Below, piece by piece: positions 1-9,312 of a stretch of 64,000 bases of DNA (its first letter is position 1; each line of letters begins with the position of its first letter). The DNA comes from Candidatus Gastranaerophilales bacterium (GTDB lineage: Bacteria > Cyanobacteriota > Vampirovibrionia > Gastranaerophilales > Gastranaerophilaceae). The stretch is from the NCBI GenBank assembly GCA_947624325.1, contig CANQJT010000001.1:310001-374000 (forward strand), written 5' to 3'. Made by a program: the position numbers and the translations under genes. Below the pieces are notes generated by a model. It was not told where the DNA came from. It saw only the letters and a list, made by a program, of their open reading frames with translations, and ran no database searches.

Positions 1-646
1 TTTCATATGTTGCAGTCTTACATCCTTTTTGGAAATTATAGCCATGAAAAGATTCTTTATCATCCAGCAATTGGAACATAATTCCGTTAATTTTATTTCT
101 TGTAACGAACTCAACAAGAGGAATAGCCTCCTCTATATTTTCAGGAAACAAAATCGTTGCAATATTTATTCCTAAACTTCCGTTTTTTGAGTCTCTTATT
201 TTTTTAAGCTGTAATATTGAATCAAGCGCCTTTTCAAATGAACCGGTCCTGCCTCTTGATACATCATGAATAACAGGATTTGTAATTGCATTTAATGATA
301 TATTTAAAGATTCAATAGGAGAATCAACGATTTTTTCGTACAAATTTTGAATACTAAAAGCATTTGTCATAGAAGCAACTTTAATGCCTAATGATTTTGC
401 ATATTCGGCAAGTTCAAATATATCGGATCTTAAAAATGGTTCGCCGCCCGAAAAACAAAACCAAAAACCATCACCAAGCCAAGCTCTTAAATCTTTTAAA
501 ACTTTTTTCCACTCATCTGTTGTCAATTCCTTAGGCATTACTTCAGAAGCAACAGTTTTCCATTTAGAGCAGGTGACACATTCCATCTGGCATCTGTCTG
601 TTATATCAAAAGTGATTTGCATCGGTTTTTCAAGATTTTCACTCAT
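1..646 (-). CDS. Radical SAM domain protein (3' part outside window)
   Basis: The first 215 codons of a radical SAM protein lie here; the gene runs off the left edge. The [4Fe-4S] cysteines are in CQMECVTC (C19, C23, C26), preceded by the beta-strand MQITFDITDR, and the SAM-binding GGE motif is in CFSGGEPF. The start ATG is preceded by GAGGAT at good spacing. It follows uvrC on the same strand with a 50-nt gap, so the two may be co-transcribed. It lacks the N-terminal cysteine block of the radical SAM group at 45-49 kb and is a different subfamily. The substrate cannot be told because the C-terminal part, where SPASM or other accessory clusters would sit, is missing. Confidence 0.85.
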   Translation of the reverse strand, partial: MSENLEKPMQITFDITDRCQMECVTCSKWKTVASEVMPKELTTDEWKKVLKDLRAWLGDGFWFCFSGGEPFLRSDIFELAEYAKSLGIKVASMTNAFSIQNLYEKIVDSPIESLNISLNAITNPVIHDVSRGRTGSFEKALDSILQLKKIRDSKNGSLGINIATILFPENIEEAIPLVEFVTRNKINGIMFQLLDDKESFHGYNFQKGCKTATYE

Positions 647-696
647 AATTTATATCCTCACGTTTAATAAAATGTTATCAAAAGGGAATTTTACTT

Positions 697-2526
697 TCAA
701 GACTTTGAAACCGTATGAAAATAATCATAAACAATTTGAGCCTGATTTTTTGATAACAGTAATAACAGTTCCTCTTTTGATAATTTAGAAATTTTAGCTA
801 CACTTGAATATTTATCAAATAACAACTTTTTGTTTTTTGTATATAATCCTTTTATCTCATCAAGCTCAGAATGCAGAGCATCTTTATCTCTTAAATGGCG
901 GTGAAAAGTAATTGCGAAGCGGTGTGCCTCATCTCTTATTCTTTGAAAGAAATACAATGCCTGTGAGGTAGAAGGGAAAATAACAGGTCTTGATTTATTT
1001 GGTATAAATACCTCTTCAATTCTTTTTGCCAGAGAAACAATATCCTGATTTTTTATCCCCAGTTCATTTAAAATTTCAACGGCACTTGAAAGCTGACCTT
1101 TTCCTCCGTCGATTATAATTAAATCGGGAAATTCAAGATTTTCTTTTAATAATCTTGAATACCTTCTTGTAACAACCTCTCGCATAGATTGGAAATCATC
1201 AGGCTTGCCTTCTTCCAGTGATTTAATCTTAAATCTTTTATACTCGCTTTTTTTGGGCATTCCGTTATAAAAACTAACCATTGAAGCAACAGTATGCGTA
1301 CCTTGTATATGAGAAATATCAAAGCACTCAACCCTGTGCGGAAATTTATTCAAGCCTAATTTTTCCTGAATATAAGAACCTGTTTCATTATAATTATTTT
1401 GAATATCCTGCAATGATTTAACCTTCATTTCTTCAAGATGATAATTTGAATTTTTGCAGGCAAGCTCTAATATTTCTTCATTCTTTTTATTTGTTTTAGG
1501 ATTAATTAGAACTTTTGACCCTTTTTTTGAAGTAAGCCACTTTTCAAGCAAGTCTTTATCCTCTGATGATATTTTATAAGAAAATACAATTTCAGAGGGG
1601 ATTTCTGTTTCTGCCGTCATTTGATAGTATTCTTTTATAAAATAAGTAATAATTTCATCTTCGCAGTCATAATCAGATTTAGTAATTTCAAAATCTTTCT
1701 TATTAGTAAGCCTGCCGTCTCTTATTTGAAGAAGCGAAATACCGCCCATATAGCTGTCCGTACTTACGGAAATAATATCCTGATTAATTTTAGTATTTTC
1801 ATAAACAACTTTTTGTTTTTCTATAGTCTTTAAAACATCAAAATAACTGTCACGATATTTAGCAGCTTTTTCATACTCTTCGTTAGCTGAATATTTTTCC
1901 ATCATGGACTTTAATTCTTCAACCAGCTGCATTTGTTTACCTGATAAAAAAAGTTCAACATTTTTAATCAGTTTTTTATATTCATCGGACGAAATCATTT
2001 TTTGGCAAGGAGCAAGACACCTTCCTATCTGATAGTAAATACAAGGTCTGTCTTTAAATTTGGGGGTCTTGCATTGCTTTAAAGGAAAGAGTTTTTTTAA
2101 TAAATCCAATGTCGTATACATTGATTTTGCGTTAGTATAAGGACCAAAGTATTTACCCTCATCCATATTTTTATTTTTCTTTCTTGTTACGAGAATTCTG
2201 GGGTAATCTTCTTTGGTTATAAGGAAATACGGAAACTTCTTATCATCTTTTAATAAAACATTGTATTTTGGCTTGTACTTTTTTATTAAATGAGATTCTA
2301 AAATTAAAGCTTCAACCTCGGAATTTGTGATAATAAACTCAATCCGTTCAATTTTAGGCACCATAACCGCCAATTTAACAGAATCGTGCTTTTTATTAAA
2401 ATAACTTGAAACTCTTCTTTTTAAATTTTTAGCTTTCCCGACATAAATTATCGTGTTATCCTTATCGTAAAACTGATAAGAACCGCTTGATTCCGGAATT
2501 AACCTTAACTGCTCTTTTATATTCAT
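697..2526 (-). CDS. uvrC: UvrABC excinuclease subunit C
   Basis: UvrC makes both incisions in nucleotide excision repair after UvrAB find the lesion. At 609 residues it has the family length. The GIY-YIG nuclease domain is N-terminal (GSY at 15-17, YVG at 28-30, GKAKNLKRRV). A UVR motif that binds UvrB lies near 206-226 (EEYEKAAKYRD). The RNase H-like second nuclease follows (ECFDISHIQG, IDGGKGQL). The C-terminal helix-hairpin-helix is present but degenerate, with the usual GIG replaced by GLY. The start is fixed by a TATAAT ending 6 nt upstream, so the mRNA is probably leaderless. It is divergent from the next gene with only 21 bp between starts. Confidence 0.97.
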   Translation of the reverse strand: MNIKEQLRLIPESSGSYQFYDKDNTIIYVGKAKNLKRRVSSYFNKKHDSVKLAVMVPKIERIEFIITNSEVEALILESHLIKKYKPKYNVLLKDDKKFPYFLITKEDYPRILVTRKKNKNMDEGKYFGPYTNAKSMYTTLDLLKKLFPLKQCKTPKFKDRPCIYYQIGRCLAPCQKMISSDEYKKLIKNVELFLSGKQMQLVEELKSMMEKYSANEEYEKAAKYRDSYFDVLKTIEKQKVVYENTKINQDIISVSTDSYMGGISLLQIRDGRLTNKKDFEITKSDYDCEDEIITYFIKEYYQMTAETEIPSEIVFSYKISSEDKDLLEKWLTSKKGSKVLINPKTNKKNEEILELACKNSNYHLEEMKVKSLQDIQNNYNETGSYIQEKLGLNKFPHRVECFDISHIQGTHTVASMVSFYNGMPKKSEYKRFKIKSLEEGKPDDFQSMREVVTRRYSRLLKENLEFPDLIIIDGGKGQLSSAVEILNELGIKNQDIVSLAKRIEEVFIPNKSRPVIFPSTSQALYFFQRIRDEAHRFAITFHRHLRDKDALHSELDEIKGLYTKNKKLLFDKYSSVAKISKLSKEELLLLLSKNQAQIVYDYFHTVSKS

Positions 2527-2531
2527 AATTA

Positions 2532-2541
2532 TATTATAATA
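2532..2541. promoter_or_regulatory. Palindromic -10 element shared by divergent uvrC and the YkgJ-type gene
   Basis: The 10-bp sequence TATTATAATA is a perfect palindrome and contains TATAAT on both strands. On the plus strand the box (2535-2540) ends 7 nt before the ATG at 2548. On the minus strand it (2533-2538) ends 6 nt before the uvrC ATG. Only 21 bp separate the starts, so both transcripts would begin at or next to their start codons. This is a sequence-based inference; no -35 match is evident. Confidence 0.55.
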
Positions 2542-2547
2542 GATATT

Positions 2548-2958
2548 ATGGGATTTAAAAAATTTATTTATAAATATATTTTAAGAAGAAAATATTACCG
2601 CACAGGGCATTGCATAAGATGCGGTGCCTGCTGTTCCAAGATTTATGTTAACCATAAAAAAGATACAATAAAATCGGAAGAAGAATTTGAAAATCTGAAA
2701 AAACTTCACCCGTTTTACACCTACCTTGAAATTATTGATAAAGATGAAAACGGACTTGTATTTAAATGCAACAAATTTGATAAAGAGAAACGAATATGTA
2801 CAATACATAAATTCCGCCCCGGAATATGCAGAAGATACCCTTCAGAAGTCATATTTAAAATGGGAGCTGTTATGTCCGAAGACTGCGGATTTAAATTTAC
2901 CCCTATTGAAACTTTTACTCAGGTATTAGAACAAACTAAAAAAAAGTATAAAATATAA
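2548..2958 (+). CDS. YkgJ-family cysteine cluster protein (Zn/Fe-chelating domain)
   Basis: This 136-residue protein has the CxxCxxCC signature of the YkgJ / putative zinc- or iron-chelating family (C22, C25, C28, C29), followed by spaced cysteines C74, C84, C94 and C113 and the typical FRPGICRRYPSE segment. The N-terminus is basic (KKFIYKYILRRKYYR). There is no signal peptide. The biochemical role of the family is poorly defined; metal binding is inferred from the cysteines. It is divergent from uvrC and convergent with folP (4-nt gap). TATAAT ends 7 nt before the ATG, with no Shine-Dalgarno. Confidence 0.85.
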   Translation: MGFKKFIYKYILRRKYYRTGHCIRCGACCSKIYVNHKKDTIKSEEEFENLKKLHPFYTYLEIIDKDENGLVFKCNKFDKEKRICTIHKFRPGICRRYPSEVIFKMGAVMSEDCGFKFTPIETFTQVLEQTKKKYKI

Positions 2959-2962
2959 TATT

Positions 2963-4129
2963 TTAATTAAGTTTGCTTGAATACTCTAAATACTGCTTAA
3001 CCAATTTAACATTATGAACTCTGTGAATATTTACGTTTTTAATTAAAGATGAATATAAAGAAGTAGGAATATCAGCTTCTTCAGAAGATATGTTAAATGC
3101 TTTTGTAATAAATGATTTTCTTGATATACCTAAAAGTAAAGGACAGCCCAAAGTATTAAACTCATTAAATCTTTTTAAAATTTCAAAATTACTTTCAACT
3201 GATTTACCAAAACCGATACCGGCATCAACAATTATATTTTGACTTTCCATTCCTGCTTCTTTTAATTTTTGTATTTTGTTATACAAAGAAAAATATATTT
3301 CTTCTACAATATCACCTTCAAAAAAATCAACACTTCTAGCAGGTACAGAGTCGGAATGAACGATAACAGTCGGAATATTATTACTCACAACGAAGTTAAA
3401 CATGTTATTATCATATTCAAGTCCCGAAACATCATTAACTATATCTGCACCTGCTTCAATTGCAGTTTTTGCAGTCGCATAATTTCTGGTATCAACACTA
3501 ATTGGGACACCAATTCCGGACTCACGAATTATTCTAATTACAGGAATAACTCTTTCAATTTCTACATCAACAGGTACACTTTCAGCACCGGGTTTTGTTG
3601 ATTCACCGCCGATATCAATAATATCAACACCTTGTTCAATCATCTCAACAGCATGATTTAATGCAGTTTCAACATTATTGTAATTACCCCCGTCAGAAAA
3701 AGAATCATTTGTAACATTTAAAATACCCATAACATAAGGTCTTGACCAGTCAAATACATAATTTCTGATTTTTAAAGGAACAAAAGTACAATCAAGCCGA
3801 TTTAAAATTTCAGCAAGATTAGCAAGTCTGAATGGTTGAAGCCGAAGTTTTTCAATGAGCTGCTGAATTTGAGATTCTGAAGCAAAAATAACAGCATCAG
3901 TATAATCACACTTGCACATTATTGTTTCTCTTCTTACTGCACAGTCAAAACCCAAAGAAAGACATAATTGCTTTAATATGTTTGCTTCATGAGGTTGAAG
4001 ATTAAATATCTTATATGTCTTTCCAATATACTTATTTTTAGCAATATCAGAATAAGAACTATCAAAACCAATATCATTAAGTTCTTTGGAAATATCAGAA
4101 TTCGCAGTTTTTACAATAATATTATTCAT
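2963..4129 (-). CDS. folP: Dihydropteroate synthase with N-terminal extension
   Basis: The enzyme condenses 6-hydroxymethyl-dihydropterin diphosphate with p-aminobenzoate in folate synthesis. The TIM-barrel motifs are clear: GILNVTNDSFSDGG, DIGGESTKPGA, VNDVSG, DAGIGFGKS and GISRKSF. At 388 residues it is over 100 longer than the E. coli type. The first ~125 residues form a separate domain of unknown role, as in the longer DHPS form of some anaerobes. TATAAT (complement of 4136-4141) ends 6 nt before the ATG, so a leaderless mRNA is likely. It sits alone; no other folate genes are in the window. Confidence 0.95.
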   Translation of the reverse strand: MNNIIVKTANSDISKELNDIGFDSSYSDIAKNKYIGKTYKIFNLQPHEANILKQLCLSLGFDCAVRRETIMCKCDYTDAVIFASESQIQQLIEKLRLQPFRLANLAEILNRLDCTFVPLKIRNYVFDWSRPYVMGILNVTNDSFSDGGNYNNVETALNHAVEMIEQGVDIIDIGGESTKPGAESVPVDVEIERVIPVIRIIRESGIGVPISVDTRNYATAKTAIEAGADIVNDVSGLEYDNNMFNFVVSNNIPTVIVHSDSVPARSVDFFEGDIVEEIYFSLYNKIQKLKEAGMESQNIIVDAGIGFGKSVESNFEILKRFNEFNTLGCPLLLGISRKSFITKAFNISSEEADIPTSLYSSLIKNVNIHRVHNVKLVKQYLEYSSKLN

Positions 4130-4135
4130 AATTAA

Positions 4136-4141
4136 ATTATA
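4136..4141 (-). promoter_or_regulatory. -10 box of folP (leaderless type)
   Basis: A perfect TATAAT on the minus strand ends 6 nt upstream of the folP ATG. No Shine-Dalgarno is present between box and start. No good -35 is visible. Confidence 0.55.
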
Positions 4142-4180
4142 AAAAAAAAAGACTGCTTTGTATAGCAGTCTTTTTTTTTA
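4142..4180 (-). terminator. Rho-independent terminator of the 4.2-kb gene
   Basis: GACTGCT (4151-4157) pairs with AGCAGTC (4164-4170) around a 6-nt loop. Runs of A on the left and T on the right allow termination on either strand. On the minus strand it lies just after the gene ending at 4192 and just upstream of the folP promoter. Confidence 0.85.
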
Positions 4181-4191
4181 TAACTTGTTTT

Positions 4192-4881
4192 TTAAGTTAA
4201 TAATGTAACCAAGTCACCCATTTTACCTACATTATTCAATAAATCTGTCATTTTTGTTCTTGTACCGGTATATGCATTTTGACCGAGTTGAAGAATATCA
4301 GCTACACCATTTTCATCATTATCTTTTGAACAAACCGTAGGAAGTATAGTTGATACACCAAGTACACCACCTATATTCCCAAATGCTTTTGTTCTGATAA
4401 TTTCAGCCGTATCACCGGATAATACTTTTGTATAAGCAATTTTTTTATAAGCTTTATTAGCTATGCTTTCCGAACCGGAAATAGCTTTTGAAAGAACATT
4501 TTTTACTTTAGCTGATTTTGTAGCAGGATTTTCAGATAAGAGTTTTGCAGCTGTATCTTTCATTTTACCGGAAACTTTTCTTAATGAATTATCCATTACA
4601 CCTGGTAAATCAACATGTACTGTTTTTAACACTTCAGCAAGTTTATTTGCAGCTAACCTGCCTGAAGCATATGCAAGTAATGCAGCCAAACCGACTGAAG
4701 CAGCAGCTGCTATCGGTTTCTTAATAAAACTTTTTTTATCAGTTTCTTCGGATGCGACAAATTCATCCATTATACCATCAGTAAATTTTTCAATTTGATT
4801 GTACTTTTCCGTTTCCTCTGTTATATTATTGCCAAATGTTTGAGGTTTTATTGGTGTACAATTCACTGCAGAAATATTCAT
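4192..4881 (-). CDS. Tagged membrane protein of unknown function
   Basis: I do not recognise a family. The 229-residue product begins MNISAVNCTPIKPQTFGNN, a short tag ending in F-G-N-N that resembles the N-termini of the proteins at 49.5, 51-54.5 and 54.7-56.4 kb. A polar linker (20-54) leads to an alanine-rich hydrophobic segment (about 56-74) and a basic, alanine-rich remainder (75-229). The lack of a cleavable signal suggests an N-in membrane anchor. The start has no strong alternative; a purine stretch (GTAAGAAAGG) precedes it. A terminator follows directly, so it appears monocistronic. Confidence 0.75.
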   Translation of the reverse strand: MNISAVNCTPIKPQTFGNNITEETEKYNQIEKFTDGIMDEFVASEETDKKSFIKKPIAAAASVGLAALLAYASGRLAANKLAEVLKTVHVDLPGVMDNSLRKVSGKMKDTAAKLLSENPATKSAKVKNVLSKAISGSESIANKAYKKIAYTKVLSGDTAEIIRTKAFGNIGGVLGVSTILPTVCSKDNDENGVADILQLGQNAYTGTRTKMTDLLNNVGKMGDLVTLLT

Positions 4882-4993
4882 GATAATAACCTTTCTTACA
4901 ATTTAATTCTACTACAATTAAACCGATAAAGGTTATTTTTTGCCTTTTTAACATAAAATGTTAAGAAAAATTTACATTTATTATTTTTCTAAA

Positions 4994-6460
4994 TTAGCCC
5001 CATCTCAATCCGCAATAAAACTCTTTAATATCATATTGCCAATCATCCGAGCCTTCGGCATAAACATCGCAAATTTTATTAATATAATCTATACTAACGG
5101 CATCAATACCGGGTTCATTACCGGGATAATCAGCAAGAGTTTTAGCAACAGCTTCAATTCCTTCTCTGGGATCAGAATAAATTACGTAATAAGTACCATC
5201 AGGAGCAAGATATTTTTCCCCTGTTCCAAAATCATCATCATATCGTACTCCGCCGTAGTTATTTGCTTCTCTGCATACTTTACTTGTTCCCCAGCCCGTT
5301 TCTTTTACAATTATTGCACCTAAAAGTTCAGGTTCAATTCCGTATTTCTCTGCCATATCAATAATATCATCAATATAATCGTATAAAACCGAATCAGAAT
5401 TGTATTTATCAAGCCATTTTATAAGTTTTTCCTTAAATAATTCGTTTCTGACATCTTCATATTTAACAGGGTTTTCAATTTTTTCTTCTTTAATTTTATC
5501 GTCCTTATCAGCAGAACATTCTTCAAACCTGCGAAGTCTGAAAGAAGCATCTTCAAGAATATAATTTTTTCTTGAGTCTAAATTTTTTCTTACTTCTTCA
5601 AATTCAGAAATTTCAGAATTAACCTCTGGTGAACAATATTTTGTAATTGATGAAACAAGTGATTTATTTATCATTTCATATTTAGACTTATTTTTAAGCG
5701 CATCATCCGCTTGTTTTTGTTTTTCATTATAATCTTCTTGTAAGTCATTAAGAAGAAGTTGTTCCTTTGCAATTTTTTCTTCAAGGTCTGCAATATCACC
5801 CTTTAAATCATTTCTGCTCCATTTAATGTGTTTTTGCATTTCTCTATCTTTTGGGAATGCTTCTACTTCATCTTCAGGTATTGTTGATAACCTAAGATTT
5901 AATCTTTCAAGTTCAGCTTGTAATTCCTCAATTTCCTTCTTTTTATCAGCAACTACAGATTTTGCTTCAATTGCATCAGCTTGCAAAGAGTCTATAGATT
6001 CTAATTTTTCTAAATTTAAAAAGAATTGATTTTTCAAATTATCAGGAACTGAATTATCATTTGAAAGTTTATCTTCCAAATCCGATACTAAAACCGAATA
6101 ATTTTGCTGTAACGAAATTAATTCGTCATCTTGATATGAACCATTAAGAATACTTATAATATGTTGACGCATAACTTGTGCATTAGCTTCATCAATATTT
6201 TTTTCATCAATAAGCTCATCAAGTGTAGGATTATAGTTAGGGGCAAATAAATGACCGATTTGAAGCCCCTCATAATCACCTATATATGTCTCTTTATAGC
6301 TAGTTTTATCTTTTGAACTTTTATCATAATCATTATATTCAATACCGGTATCAAATAAAGATGAAAATACACTTAAATTTTCAACTTCTTTTTTTGAAAT
6401 TTTACAATTATTTTTTAGATTATCATCAATAAAACGGGAAATTTTAAATTCAAAATCCAT
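4994..6460 (-). CDS. Coiled-coil protein with C-terminal glucosaminidase-like domain
   Basis: The 488-residue protein has a polar N-terminal part, a long predicted coiled coil (about 150-330, charged heptads such as KKKEIEELQAELERLNLRLS) and a C-terminal domain of the endo-beta-N-acetylglucosaminidase (FlgJ/LytG-type) fold. Key features are the likely catalytic Glu in VKETGWG, then NNYGGVRY and DPREGIEAVAKTLADYP. Such domains cut the peptidoglycan glycan backbone. There is no signal peptide or membrane segment, which is odd for a wall hydrolase. It may be exported by a non-Sec route, be released on lysis, or act on another glycan. It stands alone between terminated neighbours. Confidence 0.75.
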   Translation of the reverse strand: MDFEFKISRFIDDNLKNNCKISKKEVENLSVFSSLFDTGIEYNDYDKSSKDKTSYKETYIGDYEGLQIGHLFAPNYNPTLDELIDEKNIDEANAQVMRQHIISILNGSYQDDELISLQQNYSVLVSDLEDKLSNDNSVPDNLKNQFFLNLEKLESIDSLQADAIEAKSVVADKKKEIEELQAELERLNLRLSTIPEDEVEAFPKDREMQKHIKWSRNDLKGDIADLEEKIAKEQLLLNDLQEDYNEKQKQADDALKNKSKYEMINKSLVSSITKYCSPEVNSEISEFEEVRKNLDSRKNYILEDASFRLRRFEECSADKDDKIKEEKIENPVKYEDVRNELFKEKLIKWLDKYNSDSVLYDYIDDIIDMAEKYGIEPELLGAIIVKETGWGTSKVCREANNYGGVRYDDDFGTGEKYLAPDGTYYVIYSDPREGIEAVAKTLADYPGNEPGIDAVSIDYINKICDVYAEGSDDWQYDIKEFYCGLRWG

Positions 6461-6630
6461 AACTTATCTCACACTGACTGCACAATAATTTATTCGGCAC
6501 ATATAAAAAAAACTTTAATATAAATTATAGAATTATAACAAAACATTAAGATATCATTAAGTCTGTTTAAAATTAATATTTATATGTTAAAATTCAATTA
6601 TTAAGGTAGATTAACGGAGATTAAGGGATA

Positions 6631-9309
6631 ATGATTGACCTGTTATTAAAATTACTGGGCGATCCGAATAATAATAAAATAAAAAAAATGATGCCGATTG
6701 TTGAGCATATTAATGCTCTTGAAGAAGAATTTTCTAAAATGACAGATGAACAATTAAAAAATAAAACTCTGGAATTTAAGGAAATACTGGCAAAAAGACC
6801 GACATCTAATGATATAAAAAAAGACAGAGAACTTGAAAAACAAGCGCTTGATGCAATTCTGCCCGAAGCTTTTGCAACGGTAAGAGAAGCAGGCAAAAGA
6901 GTTCTCAATATGAGGCACTTCGATGTTCAATTGTTAGGCGGAATTTTTCTTCACGAAGGTCAAATAGCAGAAATGAGAACAGGGGAAGGGAAAACTCTTG
7001 TTGCGACACTTCCCGCATATTTAAATGCACTTACGGGAAAAGGAGTCCATATCGTTACCGTTAATGATTACCTTGCTCAAAGAGACAGCGATTGGATGGG
7101 TAAAATATATAAATTCTTAGGGCTTTCAGTTGGTGTAATATTATCAGGTATGAGTGATTATGAAGATTTTAACCGAAAGAAACAGGCATACTTATGTGAT
7201 ATTACATACGGAACAAATAATGAATTCGGTTTTGATTATTTGCGTGACAATATGGCAACAGCTGTTGAGCAAAGAGTGCAAAGACCATATAACTATGCAA
7301 TTATAGATGAAGTCGACAGCATTTTAATTGATGAAGCAAGAACACCTCTTATTATCAGCGGAAGACTTGATAAATCAGCCGAATTATACAGAACAATGGC
7401 AGCAGTTGCCCCACAGTTAGAAAAAAATAAACACTATGAAGTTGATGAAAAAAATAAAAATGTAATTTTAACGGAAGAAGGTATTGATAGAGCTCAGGAA
7501 ATCCTTGAGATTAAAGACTTATTTGATATAAATAATCAATATGCTCATCACCTTTTGCAAGCTTTAAAAGCTAAAGAACTTTTCCACCTTAATACGGATT
7601 ATGTTATTAAAAACGGAGAAGTTATTATCGTTGATGAATTTACGGGCAGACTTATGGAAGGAAGAAGATGGTCTGATGGACTTCATCAGGCTGTTGAAGC
7701 AAAAGAGGCAGTTCAAATTCAAGATGAAACTCAAACTCTTGCAAGTATTACCTTCCAGAATTTATTCAGATTATACCCGAAACTATCCGGTATGACAGGT
7801 ACTGCAATGACAGAAGAAGCCGAATTCGGTAAAATATATAACCTTGAAGTAACAAGAATTCCTACAAATAAAACAGATATAAGAATTGACTTGCCTGATA
7901 TTATATATAAAACCGAAAGAATTAAATATCTTTCAGTTGTTGATGAAATAATAAAAATGCACGAACAAGGAAGACCAGTTCTTGTCGGTACTATTAGCAT
8001 TGAAAAATCGGAACTGGTATCTGATATATTAAAAAAGAAGGGAATAAAACACCATATATTAAATGCAAAACATCACGAAAAAGAAGCATATATTATTGCA
8101 CAGGCAGGCAGATACGGTGCTGTAACAATCGCAACAAACATGGCAGGACGAGGCACAGATATACTTTTAGGAGGGAACCCGGAATATCTTGCCAAACAAG
8201 AGCTTGATTCAAAAGGTATAACACCTGAAAATACGGCTGATTATGAAAAAGTCAAAAATGAAGTTCTTGAAAAGACAAGAAAAATAACTGATGAAGAACA
8301 TAAAAAAGTAGTAGAGGCAGGCGGACTCCATGTTATAGGAACGGAAAGACATGAATCTCGCCGTATTGATAATCAATTAAGGGGCCGTGCGGCAAGACAG
8401 GGCGACCCCGGGTCAACAAGATTTTTCCTTTCACTTGAAGACAGTTTAATGAGAATTTTCGGCGGTCAGCAAATTATTACTTTAATGAATTCTTTTAACA
8501 TTGAAGAAGATATGGCTATCGAAAATAAAATTATTACAAGACAGATTGAAAGAAATCAAAAGAAAGTTGAAACTTTCCACTTTGATGCAAGAAAAAGTGT
8601 ACTTGAATACGATGATGTTATGAATTTACAGAGAGAAAAATTCTATGCACAAAGAAATCGTGTTCTTGAAAATACAGATCTGCATGAAGATATTATGTAT
8701 ATGATTGAAAGAGAAGTAGACAGGCTCTTAAAAACATATATTGCCCCCGGAATGAATCCGGATGAATATATATATGATGATTTAGTATCACTGGTTAAAG
8801 AAATTCATTCCGTTATTCCGCAATTATCTTATGTCGAAGTAAAGGATATTCAAGGAGTAAAATTTGAAAATGTATACTCAAAAATAAGAGATTTTGCTTT
8901 AAATGCTTATAAAGAACACGAAGAACAAACTGTTAATTTCTACAACCAAGTAGCAGAGCAATACAATTTAGACCAGGAAAAAGAAATTGCATTCAGCAAT
9001 AATAATATAATGAGGCATTTAGAAAAAGATTTATTATTAAGAGTTGTAGATAATAAATGGATTGATCACCTACATAATATTGATATGCTCCGTGACGGTA
9101 TCGGATTAAGAGCATACGGACAAAAAAATCCGCTTCTTGAATACAAAAAAGAAGCATATGAAATGTTTAACAACATGATGTATGAAATACAAAGTGATAC
9201 TGTAAAACATTTATTCAGAACAAAGTTCGGCATTCAAATTGTATCGCCTGACAAAATGAACCAGCCTGAAGAAATCATTATGCAGGATAAAAACAAAGAA
9301 GAACAATAA
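6631..9309 (+). CDS. secA: Preprotein translocase ATPase SecA
   Basis: SecA drives post-translational export through SecYEG. Length (892) and motifs are standard: Walker A MRTGEGKT at 115-122, the DEAD-like box in IIDEVDSILIDEARTPL, TNMAGRGTDI, and the HWD-region helix near the C-terminus (KWIDHLHNIDMLRDGIGLRA). The C-terminal zinc-binding SEC-C tail found in many SecA proteins is absent; the protein ends in a charged tail after GIQIVSPDKMN. The start has TTAAGGGATA just upstream. waaA follows after 3 nt, so the two form an operon. Confidence 0.98.
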   Translation: MIDLLLKLLGDPNNNKIKKMMPIVEHINALEEEFSKMTDEQLKNKTLEFKEILAKRPTSNDIKKDRELEKQALDAILPEAFATVREAGKRVLNMRHFDVQLLGGIFLHEGQIAEMRTGEGKTLVATLPAYLNALTGKGVHIVTVNDYLAQRDSDWMGKIYKFLGLSVGVILSGMSDYEDFNRKKQAYLCDITYGTNNEFGFDYLRDNMATAVEQRVQRPYNYAIIDEVDSILIDEARTPLIISGRLDKSAELYRTMAAVAPQLEKNKHYEVDEKNKNVILTEEGIDRAQEILEIKDLFDINNQYAHHLLQALKAKELFHLNTDYVIKNGEVIIVDEFTGRLMEGRRWSDGLHQAVEAKEAVQIQDETQTLASITFQNLFRLYPKLSGMTGTAMTEEAEFGKIYNLEVTRIPTNKTDIRIDLPDIIYKTERIKYLSVVDEIIKMHEQGRPVLVGTISIEKSELVSDILKKKGIKHHILNAKHHEKEAYIIAQAGRYGAVTIATNMAGRGTDILLGGNPEYLAKQELDSKGITPENTADYEKVKNEVLEKTRKITDEEHKKVVEAGGLHVIGTERHESRRIDNQLRGRAARQGDPGSTRFFLSLEDSLMRIFGGQQIITLMNSFNIEEDMAIENKIITRQIERNQKKVETFHFDARKSVLEYDDVMNLQREKFYAQRNRVLENTDLHEDIMYMIEREVDRLLKTYIAPGMNPDEYIYDDLVSLVKEIHSVIPQLSYVEVKDIQGVKFENVYSKIRDFALNAYKEHEEQTVNFYNQVAEQYNLDQEKEIAFSNNNIMRHLEKDLLLRVVDNKWIDHLHNIDMLRDGIGLRAYGQKNPLLEYKKEAYEMFNNMMYEIQSDTVKHLFRTKFGIQIVSPDKMNQPEEIIMQDKNKEEQ

Positions 9310-9312
9310 AAT

